Source of the DNA: Patiria pectinifera
Lineage: Eukaryota > Echinodermata > Asteroidea > Valvatida > Asterinidae
DNA: 64,000 nucleotides
Direction of reading: 5' to 3'
Assembly: GCA_029964075.1 (NCBI GenBank)
Contig: CM057141.1
Location: 6,324,001 to 6,388,000 of the forward strand
Shown here: positions 37,101 to 49,100 of the stretch, in pieces
Layout of the letters: the number at the start of each line of letters is the position of its first letter
Position numbering within the stretch: the stretch's first letter is position 1
Notes under the pieces: generated by a model
Databases searched by the model: none
What the model saw: the letters and a program-made list of their open reading frames with translations, nothing else
Told to the model about the DNA's origin: nothing
Program-made: the position numbers and the translations under genes

Positions 37101-40100
37101 GACTAATCAACAAAAAAGTTAACTTCTTACTTGAGAACGTCGAGGAAAAAGTCCGAAAGACAAGGGCACCATTCATGTAGTTTAGTGGGAAGAAGGGGGT
37201 ACACCCTTGGAAATCAAATTTTGATTGACGTCTTTAGATCAGCAAAAATGCGTAGAAAACGATTTGCTATATTAAAATTTTTAAAAATGTCCTATGTTTT
37301 GTTCTGATGCAAATTAGTGCCGCCATTACCCAAAAATCTATTTTTTACTATATCTCAGCAAATATTGCAGATAAAACTGAACGAATTACGTGTCTAAACC
37401 CATGTTTTCAAGGTCAGAGATCACAATAAAACTATTCTGGAAGTGACCACATGTGTTTGTTGCATAGGAATATGCAAATTAGTGCCGTTAATAACAGAAT
37501 ATCATGTTTTTGGCATATCTCGGCACATATAGCACATAACTACATAAGTAAGGTGTCTAAACCCATGTTTTGAGGGTCAGGTATCATTAGAAGATTCACA
37601 AAGTAACTATGTGTGTCCAAGCCAGGTAAATATGTACATTCTAAAGTGCCCGGCTTATCAGAAGTTTGATTTTTAGCCAATATCTCGGCCAATATTGCAC
37701 ATAACTACACAAGTAAGGTGTTTAAACCTATGTTTTGAAAGTCAGGTATCATTACAATCTATGTGTGTCCTTGGCATGTAAATATATAAATTCTAAAGTG
37801 CCGATTATCAGAAATTTGATTTTCAGCCAATATCTTATTCACTTTCAGCCAATATTACAGTTTATTTTGAGTATGATGGCATAAAAGATCAACTTTGATC
37901 ATTACTGCTTATCAGAAACCCATCTGTCAACATTAGCTGCAATATTGGCTGAGATATTAGCTAAAAATCAAATTTATGATAAATCGGCACTTTGTCAAGG
38001 ACACACATAGTTACTTGGTGAATGGTCTTCTAATGATACCTGACCCTCAAAACATGGCTTAAGACACCTTACTTGTGTAGTAATGTGCTATACTGTCTGA
38101 GATATTGGCCAAAAATCAAATTTCTGATAATCAGCACTTTAGAATTTACATATTTACCTGCCAAAGACACACATAGTTACATCGTGAATGGTCTCCTAAT
38201 GATATCTGACCCTCAAAACATGGCTTTAGACACCTGGTACTTGTGTAGTAATGTGCTATATTGGCCGAGATTGATATGCCAAAAACATGATTTTCTGGTA
38301 TAGCGGCATTAATTTGCATATTCCTATGCCACAGATACATGTGGTCACTTCCAGAATAGTTTTATTGTGATCTCTTACCTTGAAAACATGGGTTTAGACA
38401 CTTAATTCATTCAGTTATCTGCAATTTTGGCTGTGATATAGTGAAAAATACATGTTTCGATAGTGGCGGCACTAATTTGCATAAAAACAATACGTAGGAC
38501 ATTTTTTGAAATTTGCTAACACAGCAAATCATTTTCTACGCATTTCTTTTTATCTATAGACGTTGATTAGAAGTTGATTTCCGAGGGTGCACAATACCCC
38601 CCTCTTCAACTAATGTGATTCATTCATGTCCATGATACAACCAAAGTCCATTAACGTACATGGGAAAAATCAGGCATATTTGTTTTTTTCTTCCAACAAC
38701 TGCCAGCGAAATGTATCATTTATGCTCCCTTCACCAGCCTCAAGGTAATTATCGTGACTTTTAAACCAATGCATTTTGTAAAACTAAATTTAAAACCTCC
38801 GAAAATCGCACATGTTGAATTTTATCCATTGGATCGTTCATGTGGCTGGCTATCCATACCCGGCCAGCCATGTGCTAGTGGGCAGCTGGGTAGAAACCCT
38901 CCATTAATGACTGGTGAAAGAGATTAAATCTACACTCGTGATTTTAATTCAAATCACGTATTGTGGAAAAATTGTTACAAAATCAAATTTTGTGGGACAA
39001 ACCATAAGAAAATTTGACACTTCGTTGGAAACGTCAAAAAGTTGGTTTTCCAATTAAAATCGAAAAACGGGTTCCCTTGGCATACATAAAAATATTACAT
39101 CGTTTGTTACATGTTTCACATTGTAGATGTGTTCATGAAGAGAAAGTTTTGTATCAGAAAAACATAGATGAAAAGAATGGCAACAGTGAATACCCTCGCT
39201 TAGCGCTCATTCAAGTTATCATTCTCATTACTAACTTGCACAGACGACCCCAGCATCCTCGTCGTACTTGCAATCATTAGTGCTAATTGCTGACTCGCAG
39301 TCCTGCAACCGACTCTCCCGTCCTGTACAACGTACATAGTCTAAAGCTATCCGGACTGATCTGACGCCTAAAGACCTGGAGCCAGTCGCTGACATGGCAC
39401 CGGTGTAGCCCAGCTGACGGCACACTACACTTGCATCATTGATGTCCCATTGGTTGTCACAGACTGTTCCCCAAGCGCCGTCTACGAAAACCTCCACTCT
39501 ACCTTGAAAAGCGTCCACACCGCCGACAAGACGTACGCTGGAACTGGCTAGAATTGGAGAAGAAAAGTTGTTAAAAAAACACTCACCTCTCACCTTTTAA
39601 AATAGCAATGTCTGATTTCATAGATTTTGGTGGATTCAGGAATAAAGAACTGTCTCTCTGTAAGCAATAACCCCCCCCCCCCACACACACACACACACCC
39701 CTTCTCCAATTTGTTCAGATATAGCCCTCATTTATGTCCAACTAACATGCTTGTAATGTGCTCTACATAACGAGTGAGGACTGACACACAAAGGGAGAAC
39801 AACAGATCCTTTCAGTCCTCGGTGTTGGGTCTTTTGTTGAAAATGGTCCTCTATCGTATGGTTATGTGCTTATATAGTCTATGAGAGAGTGTTATATAAC
39901 AGGGACAAAGGGAAACGCAGCATCGTCCTGGACAGTATTGTAAAACACGACTGTATGTGAGCGGCACTTGTACACGTATGATGTGTGTGGCAGAAATGTG
40001 CAGTGTGGCATTGAAAAGACGCATACATGTACTTGTATGCTGTATATGCACAGTGGCGACTGGGCGTGGCCTAAAGAAATGTACTCAAGTATGTCTACGA

Positions 40101-43100
40101 GTACTACAACACTACTCTAAACTGTCATGGAGAAACAATGAGTAATTTTTTTCTTAAGTGAGCTACTTCAAAACGAAAACACTACATGAAATGTTTACTC
40201 GTCCTCGGCCTCGACTTTAGCACTTGCCAAGCTATATACCATCTTGCAAACATTGAACTCTGCATTGAGCTGCAATCATGGTATACAGTATACGTGTTAA
40301 GTCTTATTTCAAATTCAATATATTGAAACAAGTCATACTATATTGTGTACAATACACTTTGAACAAAACAACATGTATTCAAACGTAAGTATCGCATGTG
40401 AACAATCAAGTTAGATACTCAATCTCCCTGCAGGTCTGTAAACAAAATCACAATGAAGTATTTTTTAACAACGTAACTCCCCCATATCAAAGGTGATTTG
40501 TGAGTCCACGGTACGAGGGGACGATACTAATCCCAATCGCTAGCATTTTATACCACAGTAAATAGCGCCATCAGCGCCAAGGCCCTCCGTACCCACGTCA
40601 GTCTGGTACCCTCGTCTTCTGTATCTCTATCACGAGCACTCAGTAATCCCTGCCAGCTGAGCCCCAAGTGGGGAAGGAGGGTGGGAGGTTTAACAGGTAA
40701 GTATCGTCCCCTCGTGGACTCACAAATCACCTTTGATTTGAGGGAGTGCACTTCTGGGACTCTCTTACCTGTTAAACCTTACATTTGCATAGATTTGCAC
40801 CATCTATAGGAGGAGGGCTAGGGCGAGGCCGCCATATCGGTACTATACTGTTCTAAGCACTACCTGGATTAGATTGGTATGTCCCCTCGTGTCCTCACCA
40901 AAATTGATAGGTAAACATTACCAAAGTATGTGGAAAAGCACTCACCTACTACAGGTATATGGAGTTCTAGTCGACCAGGTGTTGGAGGTAGTCAACCTGT
41001 CCTGACAGTTGGGATGAGATGGCAGCCTAGAGGGCTAGTTGTCCCGTCTGACCTTCTGAACATAGGACGTCCTTCAGGTAGCACGAGCTGAACGTTGATG
41101 GCGTTTTTCAAACAGCTACCTGCCTGTAGAATGTTTGGCAGAGGAACGCCTTTCAAAAATGCCCATGATGTCGTTAATGCTCTTGTGTCATGAGCATGGG
41201 CAGTGTTCTCTGAACGTGTAGGCCAATCTGGTACAGAAGAGTCCATCGGGAGATCGTGTCCCGTGATGCCCCTGAATAAGGCTCAGAGTTGTTGTAATGA
41301 ACAATTGGGTGGTCTCACCCCTGAGGGGCTTGGTTCGGGAGCAATACCACTTGAGGGCCCGAACCGGACACCAGAGTTTGTCATCTCGGACTGAAGAGAT
41401 CTCCGGAATAAAAATATCAGATGGTTGGAAAGTTGATGACTGATTCTTTACATTTTAGAAACATTTTATGAGGAATCAGTCGAAATCCATGTGGTTCCCA
41501 TCGTACATGACCCTGTTCTATGGTAATTAAGGGCATGCAACTCACTGCATCTCCTGGCTGTAGCCGCTGCTATCAGGAAAACTATTTTTAATGTCAAGTT
41601 TAGCAGAGAGGCATTAGCAAGGGGCTCATATGGCTGCTTTGTCAATGCCCACAGAACTGACCCCAAGTCCCAAGAAGGGACTAATCGTTGTCGCGGTGGG
41701 CGAATTACAAACATGCCCCGATGCAGGTGTTTTAAGAGGATGCTGTTTGAAACTGTCGATCCATCAGAAAAACCTGTATGAACTGCTGCTATTGCAGAAT
41801 GGTAGCCTCGAACTGTGGAAACGGAGAGGCCTTGCGTAAACTGTTCCATGAGGAAATCACTGATTTGTCCTACAGATGCTGTAGATGGATCAATAGACTT
41901 GTCTCCGCACCATTTATAATAATGTTGTAGTCGGCTGTTATATGACTGTCTTGTTGAGGCCCTACGACTTTGGGCGGCAATGATGGCAGCATTTGCCGAA
42001 AGTCCTGCTGTTCGGAGAGACTACTGGTGTGTGATCAGAAGATCGACTATCCTCTGAATAAGGCTGACGGGGCCAGAATGGGGCGATGAGGATTATTTTG
42101 CAATATTCCGACTCTGTCTTCCTTAGTACCTTCGGAAGGAGAAAGATCGGTGGATATGCGTATCTGAACATGTTTGCCCAGCTTATGGAAAGGGCGTCCA
42201 TTGCCCACGCATGGGGATCAGGACTTCGTGCACAATATACCGGCAGGTAGTTGTTGAGGGCTGACGGAAACAGATCTATGTCCGAGCGATCGAGCCTTTG
42301 GAAAATGTTCTGGACTACCATTGGGTGTAGTGTCCATTCTGTCAGGATTATTTTTCCCCCGGAGAGAGCATCTGCCATGAGGTTCAGCTTGCCAGCAATG
42401 TGAAGTGCCGTCAACATTATGTCGTTCATGGTGCACCACATTAGGAGATCCTAGGTGTGAAGACAAAGCTTAGGGGACCGTGTGCCTCCTTGACGGTTTA
42501 TGTAGGAGACAATGGTGGAGTTGTCGGACTTTACTAGCACTGCCTGACCCTTTATCGTGCGCTGGAAGTGGATCAGTGCTTTCCTGACAGCCAGCAGCTC
42601 AAGAACGTTGATATGGAGGATCCTCTCGTCTGGGTTCCAATTCCCCGCAACTGATTCTGTGACGAGATGCGCCCCCCAGCCATGGTTGGAAGCATCGGTT
42701 TGGTTGGAATGAAAGACAGACCTATGTTGAGGTTGGACGGATTCAGCCACCAACGTAGATGTGTTTGAATATCTTGAACGACCGGTACGAGATGAGTTAT
42801 TGAATGCAGTTTTGGCCAATAGTGGGCAAGGAGATGGAGCTGAATGGATCGCATCCTTAGTCTGCACCACGGGACTATGTCCACCATACTGGCCATGAGC
42901 CCCAGAAGACGTAACCATGCTATGGCTGGGGCTATTTTGGCATGTAGAAAAAGTGTTAAACACTCTATTAGGTTGAGAATTCTTTCCTGTGTAGGCACAG
43001 CCACGCTCTGCAGGAGATCCAACTCGGCCCCTAAATAGACTGGCTGTGTGGAATGTTCCAGATGAGACTTTTTCTGATTTATCAGAAAACCCAACCGAAC

Positions 43101-46100
43101 TGCTAGTTCTTGCGTTAGATTGATTGCCCCGAGAGTCTCCTCTCTGGTTGAGCCCACGACGAGCCAATCATCGAGGTAAACAAAAATCTGAATGTTCCTT
43201 TTTTGCAGGATTGATGCAACAGTTTTTGCTATTCTGGCAAACACCTTTAGAGCCGTGAAAAGGCTGAACGGAAGGCAACTGAACTCGTAAGTTTTTACGT
43301 CGTACTGAAACCGAAGGAAGTGAACATGGCCCTTTGAAATTGGAACATGTACGTATGCATCCTGCAAATCTAGTGAGGATGCCCAAGCAGGTACCGGTAG
43401 AGCCTCGAGGACTGTACGCAGCGTCTCCACCCTGAATTTTTTTGGGCAAATATACCTGTTTAAGGGTTTCAGATTCAGTATGGGACGCCACTCGCCAGGG
43501 TTCTTCTTTGTTGTTAGGAAGAATGACAAGTGGAATCTGTGCCTGGTATCTCCCCATTGAACCAGGTGAACTGCCTGTTTCTGGAGTAGGGTTTGAATTT
43601 CGCTTTCCATTGCAAGGCGTTTTTGCTTGTCTGTTGAAATAGGAGTTGGAAGTGGAGTGAAGCCCGATGGGGGTGTGCTTGAGAATTCCAATGCATACCC
43701 CTGCCTTACGTTGTCCTGTACCCACTTGTCTTGACAGGAAAGGGCCCAAGTCTGGGAGTCAGCCGGGCCCATACGTTTTTTGTAAGATCGGCGGCATTTT
43801 TCATCTGGTGTCGGTTCGTCAGCCGGCGATATGTTGAGCACTCTGACCATGTCTTTCATCAATACCCGTAACCTTTGGTCAGAGGGGGAAAGAGGTAACA
43901 AAATGGCAGACTCGTCATTGGACGAGACAACCGTGGGGAGTTTGGGCATTTCGCCCTCCCCGCGGCACTCGGGCTCAGTGGGTTGATCTTTGTGTCCCTC
44001 AGCGCTGAAGCCGATTGTGTGTCTATGGCTGCACGGGGACACGATGGACAGTTGTCAGAATCGTAAGATAAATTATCGGAGGGAAAAACTGACATCTGAT
44101 CACCTGACTCGTGACCCTGTGATCCTGTGTAACAGTAACAGGTTCGCTGACCGAGGTTTGCCCAGTCGGTTTAGGAACCAACGATGTTATCGTGGCCGAT
44201 AACTGCTTGAAACCCTGTAATAACATATGTTTTATGCTGTTGGAGCGAGAGCTCCGGTAAGGCGAATGTTGGGAGCCCCAAGAATAGCTTGAGACGGACT
44301 CTACTGAAGAGGAACTGGAGCTATAATTACGGCGCCGAGGCCTCTTGTGATGGCGATGCTTACCCTTCAAAACCGTATCTCTCCGGCTCCGGTGAGTCCC
44401 GGGCGATCCGGTTTCCATCAGGGTCAGATCTGTATCCTGGAAAATATTCAGGTCATCCCGGTCAGGCATAATATTTCTGGCAACAGAGGCTGAGGGCCCG
44501 GAGGATGTCTGCTCATCCCCGGTTCAGCCCACTTTCTTACCGGACGCTTTGCCGGAATTCGAGACTAGGGGTCCGGAAGGAGCCACCCGGTTATCCCTCT
44601 CCGGTGCACCGGAGACTAGAGGCCTGGAAGGCATAGCTCCGGACCCGGCAGCGTGGTCTGATTTTTTGCTTTTCTTTTTACCGGGAGTAGGGGCTAGAGG
44701 CCCGACAGGCGTAGCCCTATTCCCTGCGCCCGGTGTACCGGAGGCCAGAGGCCCGGAAAGCGTGTCTCTGGTACGTGGGTAGCTTGGTCGGTTGCTGTCT
44801 GAAGTACACATGGGGACTGGAGGCCCGGAAGGCGCAGCTCCAGCGTGTTGGTATTCTTACTGGGGGCCAGAGGCCCAAAAAGCGTGTCCCCGGTAAGCGA
44901 CTTAGGTGTACCCGATTTTTTTCTTGGTCGATCGTTTGTGTTGTGATGACCCGGGAGAATTACTCACTGCCGAGTCCACCGATGGCGACCGAGAATTAAG
45001 CAAAGCCGAAACTACGTCCCATTCGTCTTCTACCCAAGTATGACATACCTCGCAGGCATTTTCTGGGGTGCATGAACGGCAACGTGGGCGCAAATCATGA
45101 GCGTCCACACGTGCCCGGGGTTTAATGCGGCGACAAGCGCCGCACGTGACATAATTTTGCAGGGTAATGCCGAGCATATATAGTCTTGCGTGACTCCGCC
45201 ATTACAATGAAACAATAGAACTGTCGACTTTCCAGTAACGAAAACGGCAAAAATGTAACCAAGGAGTGGTAATTTTTCTTCACAAATGATGAAAAGACGG
45301 CACACACTTTGTGTACAACTAATTTTAATGTTACTTTAATCAATACTTAGCAATATGAGGAAGGAAAAAGCAAATCCTTCGGGAGCATGAAAATTCTACG
45401 TGTCACTCGTGTGAGCGCTACAGAAAAAGATGACGAGGGTACCAGACTGACGCGGGTACGGATAGGGCCTGGGCGCTGAGGGCGCTATTTACTTTGGTAT
45501 AAAACGCTAGCGATTGGGAGCCTTAGGCTTGAGAAATATGCAATGTAAGGTTTAATAGGTAAGAGAATCCCAGAAGTGGACTCTTGAACATTCTTTGCAA
45601 AGAAAGGACAAAACAACACGAATAATCTTATTTTCCCAGCCCCAACCCAACCCCTTAAAAAAAGTAAAAAACAAATTTGAAATTTACATGACAGAGTGGG
45701 GCTGGCGCCGGGTGAAGAGCAGACCACACCAGCAACTTCCAAATGTCCGCAATGGACATCGGTGGACAACGGACAAAGGTGTAACATGCTTTCATCACCC
45801 CGACAATTGACGTTGTCGTACTTGATGCGTCCGCTGCCTCGTCCAAAGTACGTGTACGCCCGTGAATATGCAAAGAGGGCATTTCCGTAGCCCAGCTGTC
45901 GACACACTACCATGGCGTCTGACAGATCCCAGTTGTCATCGCAAACTGTTCCCCACACTCCGTCGACGTACACCTCCACTCGGCCCTGCAGATAGCTACT
46001 ACTGCCAGCGAGACGAATGGAAAATTCCACTAGAATTAAAAAAAAAAACAATCAAATTTAAAACGTCAATTCATGTTTAAAATAAGGAACAATCAGAACA

Positions 46101-49100
46101 GTATGACCCAGGCAGCTTTATGACATTGGGGGCCTTTTTGGTTTAAAATCCTTAATGCTATTAAGACAGTTCACCCTTTCCTATTGGTCGAGAGCCCGTC
46201 ACATGGCCGGTTTAAAACGGTTGATAAAGACCACCTGGCTGGTCTTAAACACTATTCCGGTGTCAAATGAAATTTGGGCTCTCATGAAATCTGGTGCCTT
46301 TTACCGTTTTATTGGTTAAACGTTCACTGTCCTCACGAAGGCATACGCAATACTACCAGTGAGTCAGTATTTCATTGTCCTAAATTCACACCACACCGGC
46401 ACAGCTACATTCCACACCACTCGCGCAGTACGAGTGACACGCATGCGACATATAAGGATTTTTTTATGACTATTCGCGACAGAGCCATACTATAATATCT
46501 ATAGAGGGGTGTTTCGAAAAACAAGAAGTCAATTTGTTGAACAAAATCGTTGGAAATATATAATTTTTGACTTGTTTTGACTTTGTGACCGAAAATTTTG
46601 ATTTTTGGACTGAAATGGTTTTTATGAATGGGAATAAATATGTGCTTGGCCGGTACGTAATAAACACTATGTTTAAGACCGGTTAATGTCTGAATGCTGA
46701 TAATTACCCTCGCCTTCGGCTCATGTAATAATTATTTAGATTCATCCTGTAGACACTTGGGTGAAAAACATTGATCGCACACATACTTATTGACTCCTCT
46801 GTGCAATATGTCATATCTGTACATGTACGTGTAATAGGGTCTACATGCATGAATCAAAAGTAGTGACTCGTAACTCAAGCCATGGAGGATTCTACCTCCA
46901 TGCTCAAGCCAAGCCAACAGATGGAGAGATGGTCCTTCCTTCCTCAGGTTGTCACCCGATACCTGGCTAGCTCACCCGGCTTCACAGACAGAAGACCCAT
47001 CTGAGTTCAAGAAGTTAACCTTCTGTGGTGCTGTAGTCGTCATTCAGCCCAAATTACCTGATCCATCCAAACATGACACCTGGAGTGACCTTGTTGCAGC
47101 TACCATGCAGCATCTTCATGCAGCCGCGGATGCTGATCCTACCAAGTTGGTTGAACAACGGGTAGAAGCTGAGATGTTTCTTTATCAGCGTGCTCAACAA
47201 GATTCCTTCCCAGAGGAGATTGCTTTAATCCAAGCAGGCAAAGAGCTCCCCCGTGGTAGCAGACTCCTGCAGCTTGCTCCAGAGTATGACGAATCTTGCG
47301 GCCTCATCCGAGTGGGAGGACATCTTCGTCGTACCCAAGATCTACCCAAAGACACCAAGCATTCCATCGTAATGAATCCAGCTCATCCCATAACAAAGCG
47401 CATCATCCATGACTACGAAGAGAAGTTGCTCCACTACAGACCTGAACGCATACTGGCAGAGATCCGACGTAAGTTTTGGATACTACACGGAAGAGATGCA
47501 ATCCGAAAGCATCAACGCCAATTCTTCGAATGCCAGAAGTGGAGAGCGAGCCCTCAAGTTCCAAAGATGGAAGATTTAATTGCCTCCAGCACGCCTCCGC
47601 CTCTTCAGAAAAGTCGCCCGTTGAGACAACTCGACTCGGGACAAGTCAACCGTTGAGACGACTCGACCGTTGAGACAACTCAACTCGCACGTTTTGAGGC
47701 CAAGTTTTGGGGATAGTTTGGGAATATGATACATGAGGTTTTTTTTGTTTCATAACAGAGCCGATATATAGCGCAGCGTGATTGTTAATGCACATCGTTC
47801 GTTTTTGCCGGGCCTGTGCGCGCATCCCCGGTCAACGTGGCCGTACCGTGCACGGTGGCATCGTTTTTGCCGGGCCTGTGCCCCCACTTTACCCATCCCC
47901 GGTCGGTCAACGTGCCCGCTTGCCGGGCCGGGCCCGGTCCTCGTGGGCGGTGTGCTCCGGCCCGACGCGACGGCCACCGGATCGGAGCACCCTCTGTGCA
48001 TCGAGTATGCCAGCGCCGCACCTGGGACCGGTCCCACCACAGATTTATGCTGCATAAATCTGTGCATTTTTTCCCGCTCCACATGTATACATTTCCATGA
48101 AGTTGAGCTGTCTCAACGGTCGACTTGTCCCGAGTCGAGTTGTCTCAACGGTCGACTTGTCTGACCGTTCCTCCCTTCTACTCAACTGGGGTAGACTGTT
48201 TCGGTCTAATGACGTGCAAGTTGGGAGAACGAGCAAGAAGCGTTGGGGGATCATATTTAAATCGTCGCAGAGCTGACATAGTCGCTGGCGATTTCGAGAT
48301 TTTGTTATTTTTAGGGTTTATGAAGGTTGTTCTTTCAAGTATTTATGCAAAAATTCTGAATTTTAGTGGATTTTGAGATTCAGAGCCCCCCTTGTAGCGA
48401 ATCACTCACAAAAACAAATCCATAATTTGACAAAGTGACGAAAACGGAATGTCGCTGGTAACCAGCTTATGTAAGGTGTGCGCTCAAAGTACCATCGAAT
48501 GTTATTCGCCATTTTGTCGGATTGGCGCGCGCGTGCGCGCGCCAATCCGACAAACTGACGAATAGCTACAAGCAATTCGCTGGTAACCAGCTAATGTAAG
48601 GTGTGCGTTCAAAGTACCAACGAAGGTTATTCGTCAGTTTGTCGGATTGCGCGCGCGTGCACGCGCGATCCGAGAAACCGACGAATAGCATACAAACAGT
48701 GTGAAGAACAACCGGCTATTGGAGATTAATGTAATTTGACAAACTGACTAATACGTTTACGATCAAATAAAATCATATCGTACAACTTCTCTGATTAAAC
48801 AATCGACCTGATAGATACTAATTTTCCTATTTTGCTCCGAATACATACTAAAAGGGTTTTTATCGAAACATTAAGGGTAAAATACGGCGCCCAGAAAAAC
48901 GTCAAACTTCAAACGCGAATTACTCGAAACAAGGTTTTCGCTTATTCGTCGGTTTGTCAGCTCTGCGACGAAATGTATGACCACCAGGGCTGTTATGTTC
49001 ACCCCTGGCAGTGTGAGTTGCGATAACCTAGTATTGCGCCCTCTCGTGGTCCTCGTAGTTTTTCGCTCAAGTTACACAATTGTTCAGTCACGCCAAGTTT

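Larger units (their letters stand above)
40480..45583 (-). mobile_element. DIRS-type tyrosine-recombinase retrotransposon
   Basis: Inverted termini match: 40,530-40,640 (TCCCAATCGCTAGCATTTTA ...) and 45,400-45,520, plus CACTTCTGGGACTCTCTTACC near 40,750 against its complement near 45,570. Bases 40,482-40,520 and 40,690-40,740 form the extra internal inverted repeat typical of DIRS. The paralogous intron at 24,350 (GTAACTCTTGAAGAACATTC) shows the empty site; no long target duplication is seen, as expected for circle integration. Gag-like, RT, RNase H and tyrosine recombinase parts lie on the minus strand, with frame breaks. Confidence 0.85.

Noticed and set aside
47778-48100. Overlapping frames on both strands in GC-rich sequence
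   Set aside because: High GC removes stops by chance; the interval is the inside of a TIR insertion.
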